NCBI GenBank assembly: GCA_963775395.1
Contig: CAVZIX010000011.1
Coordinates: 20,042-84,041, forward strand
Direction of reading: 5' to 3'
DNA: 64,000 nt
Origin: JAIBJN01 sp963775395
GTDB lineage: Bacteria > Actinomycetota > Thermoleophilia > Gaiellales > Gaiellaceae
In this document: in pieces, positions 43,514 through 52,402 of the stretch
Layout: every line of letters begins with the position of its first letter
Numbering within the stretch: position 1 is the stretch's first letter
Program-made: the position numbers and the translations under genes
Notes under the pieces: model-generated
The model's database searches: none
What the model was told of the DNA's origin: nothing
Seen by the model: only the letters and a program-made list of their open reading frames with translations

Positions 43514-44125
43514 CTAGGACGCAGCCGCCATTGCAGGCGTGCCGCGATTGGCGATGACAGTGTCGATGATGCCGTAGTCGAGCGCTTCCTGCGCCGTCAT
43601 GAAGTAGTCGCGCTCCATGTCCTTTCCAACCTTCTCCAGATCCTGCTTCGTGTGCGTGGCGATGATCTCCTCGAGCAGGCGCTTCATGCTCAGCGTCTCG
43701 CGCGCCTGGATCTCGATGTCGGTCGCCTGCCCCTGGAAGCCTGCGGAGACCTGGTGGATGAGGATCTTCGAGTGCGGTGTGGCCATTCGCTTGCCGTCGG
43801 TGCCGCCCGCCAGAAGGAGGGCTCCCATCGACATGGCGATCCCGACGCAGATCGTCTGCACGTCGGGCTTGATGTACTGCATCGTGTCGTAGATCGCCAT
43901 GCCGGCGTAGACCGAGCCGCCCGGCGAGTTGATGTAGATCGAGATGTCCTTGTCGGGGTCCTCGGACTCCAGGTGGATCAGCTGCGCCACGATCAGGTTG
44001 GCGATCTGATCGTCCACGGGAGTCCCGAGGAAGATGATTCTCTCGTTCAGAAGCCGCGAGTAGATGTCAAAGGCGCGCTCGCCTCTCGACGTCTGCTCGA
44101 CGACCATTGGGATCAACGGGCTCAT
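43514..44125 (-). CDS. clpP: ATP-dependent Clp protease proteolytic subunit ClpP
   Basis: The 203-aa serine protease has Ser in VGIAMSMGALLLAGG, His in HSKILIHQVSAG and Asp in KVGKDMERDYFM. The ATG at 44125 overlaps the tig stop (ATGA), with GAGGGAGG just upstream. Only one clpP copy is visible here, whereas many actinobacteria have tandem clpP1P2; a second may lie elsewhere. Confidence 0.97.
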   Translation of the reverse strand: MSPLIPMVVEQTSRGERAFDIYSRLLNERIIFLGTPVDDQIANLIVAQLIHLESEDPDKDISIYINSPGGSVYAGMAIYDTMQYIKPDVQTICVGIAMSMGALLLAGGTDGKRMATPHSKILIHQVSAGFQGQATDIEIQARETLSMKRLLEEIIATHTKQDLEKVGKDMERDYFMTAQEALDYGIIDTVIANRGTPAMAAAS

Positions 44126-45480
44126 GTGCCTCCCTCGCTTCCTGGCGTCCATATCTTCATCTCGGTTGGTGCTTTCTCCTTCTCGGGCGTCCACAATTTC
44201 TCGCGGGCCCGGGCGAGCTCGACCGGGATCCGCTTCACGCCCGACACGACTTCGTCCAGCGCCTTGCGCATGCGGAGGTCGCCCCGCAGCTGCTCGAAGC
44301 CGGCGCTCTCCCGCGCGGTGACCAGGACTTCGTCCGCGTTCTCCCCTGCCTCTTCGGCCTGCTCGCGCACGAGCGCCTCGATCTCTTCGTCGGTGACCTC
44401 GAGACCGAGCTCGTCCGCCACCGCGTCCAGGACGAGCTCCCGCTTGAGGGAAGCCTCGGCCTCGTCGCGGAGCCGCTCGACGATCTGCTCCTGGGTCTGG
44501 CCCGTCATGGCCAGGTAGACCTCCAGGGTGATGCCGCGCCGCTCGATCGAGCGGACGAACCCCGAGGCCAGCTCGGCCGTCCGGCGCTCGACCATCGGGT
44601 CGAGCGAGTCGAACGACGACGCTGCCACGAGCGCGTCGGCAGTGTTCTGGCGCAGCAGGAGCTCGAGCTCGGCTTCGAGCTGCTCGCGCAGGCGCGCCTC
44701 GATGTCGGAGCGCACCTCCGCGAGCGTCTCGAACTCGGTCACGGCTGTCGCGAGCTCGTCGTCGAGCGGCGGCAGCACCTTCTCCTTGATCTCCTTGACG
44801 GCGACCTCGACGGAGGCCGTGTTGTCGTCGGCGAGCTCGAACTCGACCTCCTTGGTCTCCCCCGCCGTCATGCCGACGAGCGCCGCCTCGATCTCGTCGA
44901 CGAGCCGGCCGCGGCCGACCTCGACGACGTAGTCGCGCTGGGTCGTCCCCATCTGCTCGCCGTCCAGGTCGAGGACGACCACGTCGTCAGGCTGGACGGA
45001 CCGGTGCTCGACGGGCGCGAGCTCGGCGGCCGTCTCCCGCAGGCGCTCGAGCTCCGCGTCGACCAGCTCGTCGGGCACCTCGGGCTCGGGCGCGGCGACC
45101 TCGAGCTCCTTCCAGTCGCCGAGCGTCGGCTTGGGGACGACCGCGACCGTGGCCGTGAAGCGGAAGGTCTCGCCGTCCGAGGGCGGCTCGTCGCCGACCT
45201 CGACCTCAGGGTTCGCGATCGGCCTCACGCCGGAGGTTGCGGCGGCCGACCAGAACCAGCCGTCGAGGTGGCTGCGGACTGCCTCCTCCCAGAGCGCTTC
45301 GCGCCCGACGCGGGCCGCGACGACCCTGACGGGCGCCTTTCCCTTGCGGAATCCGGGGATGCGGAGCGACTCGGCGAGGTCGGAGGCGGCATGCTCGAGA
45401 GCGTGCTTGACGGCCTCCTCGGGAACCTCCACCTCCAGCCGAACCCTGCTTTCCGGCAGCTCTTCGACCTTCGTCTTCAC
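44122..45480 (-). CDS. tig: Trigger factor
   Basis: The 452-aa protein has the ribosome-binding N-terminal domain with the signature IPGFRKGKAPVRVVAARVG (equivalent to GFRxGKxP), a peptidyl-prolyl isomerase-like domain (DDVVVLDLDGEQMG...), and the helical C-terminal substrate cradle. It chaperones nascent chains. The GTG at 45480 gives the usual N-terminal VKTKVEELPESRVRLEVEVP. It diverges from the DUF167 gene and leads tig-clpP-clpX. Confidence 0.95.
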   Translation of the reverse strand: MKTKVEELPESRVRLEVEVPEEAVKHALEHAASDLAESLRIPGFRKGKAPVRVVAARVGREALWEEAVRSHLDGWFWSAAATSGVRPIANPEVEVGDEPPSDGETFRFTATVAVVPKPTLGDWKELEVAAPEPEVPDELVDAELERLRETAAELAPVEHRSVQPDDVVVLDLDGEQMGTTQRDYVVEVGRGRLVDEIEAALVGMTAGETKEVEFELADDNTASVEVAVKEIKEKVLPPLDDELATAVTEFETLAEVRSDIEARLREQLEAELELLLRQNTADALVAASSFDSLDPMVERRTAELASGFVRSIERRGITLEVYLAMTGQTQEQIVERLRDEAEASLKRELVLDAVADELGLEVTDEEIEALVREQAEEAGENADEVLVTARESAGFEQLRGDLRMRKALDEVVSGVKRIPVELARAREKLWTPEKEKAPTEMKIWTPGSEGGT

Positions 45481-45519
45481 TGCGAGCCATTGTGTCAGAA
45501 CTGTGTCGGTCTCCCGGAC

Positions 45520-45795
45520 ATGGCCCGAGTCGCGATAACCGTCTCCCCCGGGGCAGCGCGGACCGAGCTCGTCGGCAGGCACGGGGACGGCTGGCGCGCC
45601 CGAATCGCGGCGCCGCCGGAGCGCGGGCGCGCCAACCGGGCGCTCATCGAGCTCGTCGCGGAGCTCGCCGGTGTCGCGCGCGACCAGGTGTCGGTCGTGG
45701 CCGGCGCGAGCTCACGGCGGAAGGTGGTCGAGGTCGAGGGTCTGGCGTCGGACGAGCTCGATCGCCGCCTCGCCGAGGCCTCGCGTCAGGCCTGA
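45520..45795 (+). CDS. DUF167/YggU family protein
   Basis: The 91-aa protein reads MARVAITVSPGAARTELVG, then WRARIAAPPERGRANRALIE and VSVVAGASSRRKVVEVEG, closely matching the DUF167 pattern (PGA..., PPe.GkAN, G..sR.K). The function is unknown; members are widely conserved. Its last 10 nt overlap the end of the convergent dehydrogenase gene. Confidence 0.9.
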   Translation: MARVAITVSPGAARTELVGRHGDGWRARIAAPPERGRANRALIELVAELAGVARDQVSVVAGASSRRKVVEVEGLASDELDRRLAEASRQA

Positions 45796-46859
45796 GCGCG
45801 GAGGAACTCGCGGGCGATCCCGAGCGCGGCCGCCGTCGGGGTGACGCCGTCTGCGTCGGCCGCGGCCAGGACCCGCCCCGTCGTCTCGCCGACCAGCCGC
45901 TCGACGGCCTCGAGACAGCGCGCCGGATCCTCCTGGCACTCGGGCGCCTCGTACAGATGGATACCGCCGGCGTTCGTCACGAAGTCCGGCAGCGCGAGGA
46001 TCCCGAGCGCCGCGAGGGCGTCCGGCGCCCCCGGCGCGTAGGGGACGTTCGCGCCCGGGATGACCGCGGCGCAGCGAAGCTCGGCCGCCGAGCCGGGCGT
46101 GATCACGTGCGGACGCGCGCCCGGGACGAGCACGTCGCACTCGACCGCGAAGAGGGCCTCGCGAGGCCGAGCGGGGACGGGCCCGTTGCCGACGAGCGTG
46201 TCTCCGTGTTGCGCCCGGAGTGCCAGGAGCTCGTCCACATCCAGGCCGGCCGGGTCGACGAGAGCGCCTTCGACCGTGCTGACGGCGACAACGCGCGCGC
46301 CTGCCTCCGTGCACGCACGAGCCGTGCCCGCCCCGACCTTGCCGAAGCCCTCGATCGCGATGCTCGCGCCCTCGAAGGGCCGTCCGAGCCGTTCGAGGGC
46401 GACCGCGGCGGCGCCCCGGATCCCGTAGCCGACCGCCAGGTCGTCCATTCCCATCCCCTCGTGCTCGCGCGCCCAGATGGGCGTCGGGCTCCCCTCGGGC
46501 TCGAGCGCGAGGAAGTCGTCCGGGTGCGTCCCCATGTCGGGCCCTGTGAGGAAGAAGTCCTGCCAGTCCCGGACGCGGTCGATGAAGGCCGCGAGAACGG
46601 CCTCGCGGTCGCCGCCGGCGAAGCGGATCCCGGCCTTCGCGCCGGCGTACGGTACGCCGCAGACCGCGAGCTTCCAGGTCATCGCCCGCGCGAGGCGGGC
46701 GACCTCGTCCGCCGTCACGTCCGGGATCATCCGCGTCCCTCCCGCCGAGGTCGCGAAGAGCTCGTGGTCGATGACGACGACGGCGTCGAGCCCGACGGAC
46801 GGCTCGACGAGGTCGATCACGCGGGCCGGCGGTGCGTCGTCGCGCTCGAGGACGGACAT
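45786..46859 (-). CDS. Glu/Leu/Phe/Val dehydrogenase family enzyme
   Basis: The 357-aa protein has SAGGTRMIPDVTADEVARLA and AMTWKLAVCGVPYAGAKAGI, holding the substrate and catalytic Lys residues. The NAD-binding Rossmann motif is EGFGKVGAGTARA, with GANVPYAPGA and FVTNAGGIHL following. Size and motifs resemble leucine/valine dehydrogenases more than hexameric glutamate dehydrogenase. It deaminates an amino acid to a 2-oxo acid. The ATG at 46859 was chosen over an upstream frame that runs into the sulfate promoter. It is divergent from the sulfate transporter operon. Confidence 0.9.
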   Translation of the reverse strand: MSVLERDDAPPARVIDLVEPSVGLDAVVVIDHELFATSAGGTRMIPDVTADEVARLARAMTWKLAVCGVPYAGAKAGIRFAGGDREAVLAAFIDRVRDWQDFFLTGPDMGTHPDDFLALEPEGSPTPIWAREHEGMGMDDLAVGYGIRGAAAVALERLGRPFEGASIAIEGFGKVGAGTARACTEAGARVVAVSTVEGALVDPAGLDVDELLALRAQHGDTLVGNGPVPARPREALFAVECDVLVPGARPHVITPGSAAELRCAAVIPGANVPYAPGAPDALAALGILALPDFVTNAGGIHLYEAPECQEDPARCLEAVERLVGETTGRVLAAADADGVTPTAAALGIAREFLRAQA

Positions 46860-46906
46860 GGAGCGGACGCTATCCCACCGCAGCCTTGACGGAATGCGGT
46901 CTGGAC

Positions 46907-46935
46907 TTGACACTCCTATAAGAGTGCTATATCAC
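46907..46935 (+). promoter_or_regulatory. Promoter and overlapping dyad upstream of the sulfate transporter operon
   Basis: TTGACA (46907-46912) is a perfect -35. AT-rich TATATC/TATCAC (46928-46935) is the likely -10, at 15-17 nt spacing. The palindrome CACTC-CTATAA-GAGTG (46911-46926) overlaps the -35 and spacer. A second imperfect dyad CCCACT...AGTGGG lies at 46937-46962. This AT-rich patch is conspicuous in GC-rich surroundings and is a plausible binding site for the Rrf2-type regulator encoded at the end of the operon. Confidence 0.6.
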
Positions 46936-46974
46936 TCCCACTCAACTAGTAGAGAAAGTGGGGTAACCGTTACT

Positions 46975-48017
46975 GTGGCACACAAGCGCACTCGCATCGC
47001 CCTCCTGAGCGCCCTCGGCGCGCTCGCAGCACTCCTACTCCTCGTCGCCACCGCCTGCGGCGGCAGTGACGACGCCGGAGCTTCCGGCGGAGGCGGCGGA
47101 GAGGTGGAACGCTCTCGCTCGTCGCCTACTCGACGCCGCGCGAGGCCTACGAGGAGATCATCCCAGCCTTCAAGGAGACCGACGCCGGCCAAGGGTGGGA
47201 CTTCGAGGAGTCCTACGCCGCGTCCGGCGAGCAGCGCCGGGCCGTCGAAGAGGGCCTGCCCGCCGACGTCGTCCACCTTTCGCTCGAGCCCGACGTGGCC
47301 GCCCTCGTCGAAGCGGGGCTGATCGACGCGGACTGGAACAAGAACGAGTACGACGGAATTCTCACGAACTCCGTGGTCGTCTTCGCCGTCCGGCCCGGCA
47401 ACCCGGAGAACATCCAGTCCTGGGACGACCTCCTCAAGGACGGCATCGAGGTCATCACGCCCAACCCGTTCACGTCCGGCGGGGCCCAGTGGAACATCAT
47501 GGCCGCCTACGGCGCGCAGCTCGAGCAGGGCAAGTCAGACGAGGAGGCGATCGAGTACCTCCGCGAGCTCTTCCTCGAGCACGTGCCGGTGCAGGACAAG
47601 AGCGCGCGCGAGGCCCTGCAGACGTTCGCCGGCGGCAAGGGCGACGTGATGCTCGCCTACGAGAACGAGGCGATCTTCGCCCAGCAGGCCGGGCAGCCGA
47701 TCGAGTACGTCGTGCCCGACGAGACGATCCTGATCGAGAACCCGGCGGCGATCGTCAACACGACGAAGAGCCCCGAGGGAGCCCAGGCGTTCCTCGACTA
47801 CCTCTACACGCCCGAGGCCCAGGAAGTGTTCGCCTCCAAGGGCTACCGCCCGGTGGTCGAGGGCGTGGAGACGGAGTTCGACTCCTCGGGCCCGGCCGGT
47901 CTCTTCACCATCGCCGACCTCGGCGGGTGGGCGGACGTCCGCACGCGCTTCTTCGACCGCGAGGAGAGCATCTTCCTCGACATCGAGAACGAGCTGGGAG
48001 TCCCCACTGACGACTAG
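46975..48017 (+). pseudogene. sbp: Sulfate-binding lipoprotein (Sbp/CysP), one frame break after the lipobox
   Basis: The GTG start gives MAHKRTRIALLSALGALAAL and a lipobox LLVATAC, then a Gly-rich linker. At about 47100 the frame is lost; one missing G (GAGGTGG for GAGGGTGG) would restore it. The rest reads GTLSLVAYSTPREAYEEI, then WDFEESYAASGEQRRAV, DVVHLSLEPDVAALVEAGLI and NPFTSGGAQWNIMAAYGAQL, classical Sbp. It captures sulfate (or thiosulfate) for the CysTWA permease encoded next. The rest of the sequence is in excellent condition, so the break may be a sequence error. Confidence 0.85.
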
Positions 48018-48837
48018 TTCCGAAGCGGTCAGGCTGCCGGCGCGCACTGGGAAGTCCAGGCGCGCCGGCGGCCTCGTTCTGGGGCTGTCGACCGCGTACC
48101 TCACGCTCATCGTCCTCATCCCGATCGCGGCGGTGATCGCGACGTCGTTCGAGGGCGGCCTTTCCGCGTTCTGGAACGAGGTGACCGCGCCGGCGGCGGT
48201 CGCGGCGCTCAAGCTCACGTTCGTCGCCTCGCTGGTGGTCGTGTTCGTGAACGCGATCACGGGCACGCTCATCGCCTGGGTGCTCGTCCGCGACGACTTC
48301 CGCGGCAAGAGCGTCGTCAACGCGATGATCGACCTGCCCTTTGCCCTGCCGACGATCGTCGCCGGGCTGACGCTGCTCGCCGTGTACGGGCCCAAGAGCC
48401 CGCTCGGCGTCAACGTCGCCTACAGCCGGGCCGCGATCGTCGTCGCGCTCCTCTTCGTCACGCTCCCCTTCGTCGTTCGCGCCGTGCAGCCGGTGCTCCT
48501 CGAGCTCGACCGCGAGATGGAGGAGGCGGCCGCATCGCTCGGCGCGCGGCCGTTCACGACGTTCCGGCGCATCGTCCTCCCCAACCTGATGCCTGCGATG
48601 CTCTCCGGCGCCGCGCTCTCGTTCGGAAAGGCCGTCGGCGAGTTCGGCTCGATCGTGCTCATCTCGGGGAACATCCCCTTCGACACCGAGGTCGCCTCGG
48701 TGAACATCTTCAAGTCGATCGAGAGCGACGACGCTGCCGCGGCGGCCGCGGTCTCGGTGGTGTTGCTCGTCTTCTCGTTCGTCGTCCTGGCGGTCGCCGA
48801 CGTCCTCGAGCGCCGCAGCCGGAGGCACGATGCGTAG
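48007..48837 (+). CDS. cysT: Sulfate ABC transporter permease CysT (CysU)
   Basis: The protein is 276 aa if it starts at CTG 48007. The first in-frame GTG (48133) would delete the first membrane helix (LVLGLSTAYLTLIVLIPIAA), which CysT needs. No ATG, GTG or TTG is in frame upstream, and GGGAG sits 6 nt before the CTG. The permease signature EEAAASLGARPFTTFRRIVLPN is present, with about six helices. It overlaps sbp by 11 nt and cysW by 8 nt. Confidence 0.9.
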   Translation: MTTSSEAVRLPARTGKSRRAGGLVLGLSTAYLTLIVLIPIAAVIATSFEGGLSAFWNEVTAPAAVAALKLTFVASLVVVFVNAITGTLIAWVLVRDDFRGKSVVNAMIDLPFALPTIVAGLTLLAVYGPKSPLGVNVAYSRAAIVVALLFVTLPFVVRAVQPVLLELDREMEEAAASLGARPFTTFRRIVLPNLMPAMLSGAALSFGKAVGEFGSIVLISGNIPFDTEVASVNIFKSIESDDAAAAAAVSVVLLVFSFVVLAVADVLERRSRRHDA

Positions 48838-49681
48838 CGGCGCCGGCTCGCGGTACACGCTGCGCGCGCTCGCACTGGGCTACCTGGCGCTGATCCTCGC
48901 GCTCCCGTTCTCGATGATCGTCTACTACACGTTTCGGGACGGGCTCACGCCGGTGTGGGAGGCGCTCACGGACCCGGCGTTCCTCTCCGCCTTCAAGCTC
49001 ACCCTGATCGCGGTGGGGATCGCGGTCCCTGCCAACACGATCTTCGGCGTCGCCTGCGCGATGGCGCTCGTCCGCCGGCCTCCGAAGCGCGGGCTCTGGC
49101 TGATCAACTCCATGATCGGACTGCCGCTCGCACTCTCGCCGGTCGTCGTCGGCCTGGCGCTGATCCTGGTGTACGGCCAGGACGGCTGGTTCGGCGGCTG
49201 GCTCACCGAAAACGGGATCGAGATCATCTTCTCCACGCCCGGGATCGTGCTGGCCACGATCTTCGTGACGCTGCCGTTCGTCGTCCGCGAGGTGATCCCG
49301 GTGCTCCGCGAGGTCGGGACCGACCAGGACGAGGCCGCCTGGACGCTGGGCGCCTCGCGCTTCCAGACCTTCCGGCGCGTCACGCTGCCCGCCATCCGCT
49401 GGGGCGTCGCGTACGGCGTCGTCCTCACGACCGCGCGTGCACTCGGCGAGTACGGCGCCGTCGCCGTCGTCTCGGGCCGGATCGCCGGCAAGACCGAGAC
49501 CCTCACGCTCCACGTGGACGAGGAGTACCTGCGCTTCAACGAGGTGGCCGCGTACACGACCTCCCTCGTGCTCGCGCTTCTTGCCGTGCTGACGCTCGTC
49601 GCCATGAACATCTTCAAGCCAAAGACTCACAAGGAGGTCGCGGATGTCGATCGCCGTCCGCCAGGTCACGAAGCGGTTTGA
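48830..49681 (+). CDS. cysW: Sulfate ABC transporter permease CysW
   Basis: The 283-aa inner-membrane permease has six helices. The EAA loop is DEAAWTLGASRFQTFRRVTLPA, followed by ALGEYGAVAVVSGRIAGKTETLTL, which is diagnostic of CysW. It pairs with CysT to form the channel. The ATG overlaps the cysT end; its own end overlaps cysA by 38 nt. Confidence 0.94.
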   Translation: MRSGAGSRYTLRALALGYLALILALPFSMIVYYTFRDGLTPVWEALTDPAFLSAFKLTLIAVGIAVPANTIFGVACAMALVRRPPKRGLWLINSMIGLPLALSPVVVGLALILVYGQDGWFGGWLTENGIEIIFSTPGIVLATIFVTLPFVVREVIPVLREVGTDQDEAAWTLGASRFQTFRRVTLPAIRWGVAYGVVLTTARALGEYGAVAVVSGRIAGKTETLTLHVDEEYLRFNEVAAYTTSLVLALLAVLTLVAMNIFKPKTHKEVADVDRRPPGHEAV

Positions 49682-50627
49682 CAACGGGTTCGTCGCCGTC
49701 GACAACGTCTCGCTCGCCATCGCAAGCGGGTCCCTCACGGCGCTGCTCGGGCCGAGCGGAAGCGGAAAGTCGACACTTCTCCGCATGATCGCCGGCCTCG
49801 AGGAGCCCGACGCCGGGGACGTCTCGATCCTCGGCCAGGACGTCACCGGCGTGCCGCCCCAGAAGCGCGGCGTCGGCTTCGTCTTCCAGCACTACGCGGC
49901 CTTCAAGCACATGACCGTGCGGGACAACGTCGCGTTCGGGCTGACGATCCGGAAGCGGCCGAAGGCCGAGATCCGCTCGCGCGTCGACGAGCTGCTCGGG
50001 CTCGTGCAGCTCGACGGGTTCGCCGACCGCTACCCCGCTCAGCTCTCGGGCGGCCAGCGCCAACGCATGGCGCTCGCCCGCGCGCTTGCGGCCGAGCCCA
50101 AGGTGCTCCTCCTCGACGAGCCCTTCGGCGCGCTCGACGCTCGCGTGCGCAAGGAGCTCCGCACCTGGTTGCGCCGCCTCCACGACGAGGTGCACGTGAC
50201 GACGGTGCTCGTCACGCACGACCAGGAGGAGGCGATGGACGTAGCCGACCGGGTCACCGTCATGAACGAGGGGCGCGTGGAGCAGAGCGGCAAACCGCGC
50301 GACCTCTACGAGCACCCGGCGAATGAGTTCGTCATGAGCTTCGTCGGACCGGTCAACCGCCTGGGTGAGGCCTGGATCCGCCCACACGACCTCGAGCTCC
50401 GGCTCGAACCGAACGGCACGACGAGCGAAGCGATGGTCGAGCGCATCGTGCACCTCGGGTTCGAGGTTCGGGTCGAGCTCGTGCTCGACGACGGGCGCCA
50501 CGTCTCCGCGCAGGTGACCCGCGGCGAGGTCGAGGAGCTGGAGCTCCTCGAGGGTCAGATCATCTACGTGCGGCCGAGCCGGACGACCGTCTTCAGTGGG
50601 ATTCCCATGCCTCAGGTTCTGCCGTGA
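49644..50627 (+). CDS. cysA: Sulfate ABC transporter ATP-binding protein CysA
   Basis: The 327-aa ATPase has Walker A GPSGSGKST, Q-loop FVFQHYAAFKHMTV, signature LSGGQRQRMALARALA, Walker B VLLLDEPFGALD and H-loop LVTHDQEEAMD. A C-terminal TOBE-like regulatory region follows. AAGGAGG lies upstream of the ATG inside cysW. The last 35 nt overlap the convergent Rrf2 gene. Confidence 0.95.
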   Translation: MSIAVRQVTKRFDNGFVAVDNVSLAIASGSLTALLGPSGSGKSTLLRMIAGLEEPDAGDVSILGQDVTGVPPQKRGVGFVFQHYAAFKHMTVRDNVAFGLTIRKRPKAEIRSRVDELLGLVQLDGFADRYPAQLSGGQRQRMALARALAAEPKVLLLDEPFGALDARVRKELRTWLRRLHDEVHVTTVLVTHDQEEAMDVADRVTVMNEGRVEQSGKPRDLYEHPANEFVMSFVGPVNRLGEAWIRPHDLELRLEPNGTTSEAMVERIVHLGFEVRVELVLDDGRHVSAQVTRGEVEELELLEGQIIYVRPSRTTVFSGIPMPQVLP

Positions 50628-51048
50628 TCGCCTCGATCTCCGGCGACAGCTTCCCCGAGGCCACGTCCGCAAGGGTCAGCTCCTCGAGGACGGCGCGCAG
50701 GTTCGCGCGCATGGCGATCCACACGTCCTGCAGCTTGGCGGCGGGCCCCGCGTACTCGATCGTCTCGGGGCGTGCACCCCGGACGTTGGCGAGCGGCCCC
50801 TCGACCGCGCGGATCACGTCCGCGAGCTTGATCTCGGCCGGCGGGCGTGCGAGCCAGTAGCCCCCTTCCGCCCCGCGCTGGCTCTGGACGAGCCCCGCGT
50901 GACGCAGCTCGAGCAGGATGTTCTCGAGGAACTTGAGGGGGATGTCCTGGGCCTGGGAGATGCGCTCCCCCTTTGTCGGCCCCTCCCCCGCCGCGGCCAG
51001 CTCGAGAGAAGCGCGCAACGCGTAGTCCACCTTCGCCGAGACTCGCAT
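50593..51048 (-). CDS. Rrf2 family transcriptional regulator without Fe-S cysteines (CymR-like)
   Basis: The 151-aa winged-helix protein reads MRVSAKVDYALRASLELAAA, then IPLKFLENILLELRHAGLV, SQRGAEGGYWLARPPAEI and LADVIRAVEGPLANVRG, all typical of Rrf2. There is no cysteine anywhere, so it cannot bind an Fe-S cluster like IscR or NsrR. That fits the CymR-type, which senses sulfur supply via O-acetylserine sulfhydrylase. It is convergent with, and overlaps the end of, the sulfate transporter operon, its likely target. The ATG at 51048 is the family N-terminus. Confidence 0.85.
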   Translation of the reverse strand: MRVSAKVDYALRASLELAAAGEGPTKGERISQAQDIPLKFLENILLELRHAGLVQSQRGAEGGYWLARPPAEIKLADVIRAVEGPLANVRGARPETIEYAGPAAKLQDVWIAMRANLRAVLEELTLADVASGKLSPEIEAITAEPEAWESH

Positions 51049-51232
51049 GGGGGCATTCTCCCCGTCCTGCAGGTCGGACGAGCGAGGGAGCGGGATGGCT
51101 CCCGCCGAGCTTCCTGCTACTGTCAGTGCAGTCAGGTCGGCATTCGGTCGACCGTGAGATGAGCTTTCTTCGTTCCTCCTTCGGGTGTTTCGGGGCCAGG
51201 CGAGTCTCGAACACATAAGGAGTAGAACGCCA

Positions 51233-52402
51233 ATGTCACAGCCTTTCCGCGCGCTCGGGGTCTCCGATCCTGTCAGCGACGCGTTGGCCGCTCGTTCGAT
51301 CGAGCAGCCGTTCATGATCCAGTCCCTCGTCCTACCGGACGCACTCGCGGGGCTCGACGTGCTCGCGAAGTCGCCGACGGGCTCGGGCAAGACCCTCGCC
51401 TTCGCGATCCCGATCGTCGAGCGAACGACATCAAAGGACGCTCGCCCGAGCGCGCTCGTCCTCGTTCCCACGCGTGAGCTCGCAGTGCAGGTGACCGACG
51501 ACTTTCAGTCGCTCGCTCGCGCCAAGGGGCTCAAGGTCGCGTCCGTGTACGGAGGCGTCCCGCTCCGCAGCCAGGCGACGGAAGCGCGAACCGCCCACGT
51601 GATCGTGGCGACGCCGGGCCGGCTCGAAGATCTGGCGCAGCGCAGGCTCATCGACCTGTCGCACATCCGCATCCTCATCCTCGACGAGGCCGACCGGATG
51701 CTCGACATGGGCTTCCGCCCGCAGGTCGACCGCATCGTGCGCCGCGTTCCGAGGAACAGACAGACGATGTTCTTCTCGGCGACGCTCGACGGCGAGGTCG
51801 GCGAGCTCGCGCGCTCGTACACGAGCAGCCCGGCCCGCTTCGAGGCGCAGGCGCCGGCCGATCGGGCCGAGGGCGAGATCGAGCACCGCTTCGTCTCGGT
51901 CAGCCAGAACAACAAGGTCGAGACGCTGGTCGACCACCTCCGCATCGAGGACGGCCGCACGCTCGTCTTCGTCCGGACGAAGCGCGGCGCCGACCGGCTC
52001 GTGCGCAAGCTCCGCGGCCACGGCGTCAAGGCCGAGGCGATGCACGGCGACATGTCGCAGTCGGCCCGCCAGCGGGCGCTGCGCCGCTTCGAGACCGGCA
52101 ACGTGCCCGTGCTGGTCGCGACCGACGTCGCTGCGAGAGGGCTCGACATCGACGACATCGAGCACGTCATCAACTTCGACCCGCCCGAGGAGGACAAGGG
52201 CTACCTCCACCGCACCGGCCGCACCGGCCGCGCGGGCAAGAGCGGGATCGCGGTCACCTTCGTCCTTCCCGAGCAGCAGGCCGACGCCAGCCGCGTCGCC
52301 GGCAGGCTCGGTCACAGAGAGCAGTTCGAGAGCGCCGGCATGACGTCGGCACGACCGAAGCTCGTCTATACGAGCCGCCGCGGTCGCCGCTCGAAGTGGT
52401 AG
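51233..52402 (+). CDS. DEAD-box RNA helicase
   Basis: The 389-aa protein carries the helicase motifs: Q-motif region FMIQSLVLPDALAG, I SPTGSGKT, Ia PTRELA, Ib TPGR, II DEAD, III SAT, V VATDVAARGLDI and VI HRTGRTGRAG. There is no C-terminal extension, resembling RhlE/CshA-type minimal enzymes. It remodels structured RNA or ribosomal intermediates. AAGGAG lies 10 nt before the ATG. hlyIII overlaps its end by 7 nt. Confidence 0.95.
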   Translation: MSQPFRALGVSDPVSDALAARSIEQPFMIQSLVLPDALAGLDVLAKSPTGSGKTLAFAIPIVERTTSKDARPSALVLVPTRELAVQVTDDFQSLARAKGLKVASVYGGVPLRSQATEARTAHVIVATPGRLEDLAQRRLIDLSHIRILILDEADRMLDMGFRPQVDRIVRRVPRNRQTMFFSATLDGEVGELARSYTSSPARFEAQAPADRAEGEIEHRFVSVSQNNKVETLVDHLRIEDGRTLVFVRTKRGADRLVRKLRGHGVKAEAMHGDMSQSARQRALRRFETGNVPVLVATDVAARGLDIDDIEHVINFDPPEEDKGYLHRTGRTGRAGKSGIAVTFVLPEQQADASRVAGRLGHREQFESAGMTSARPKLVYTSRRGRRSKW

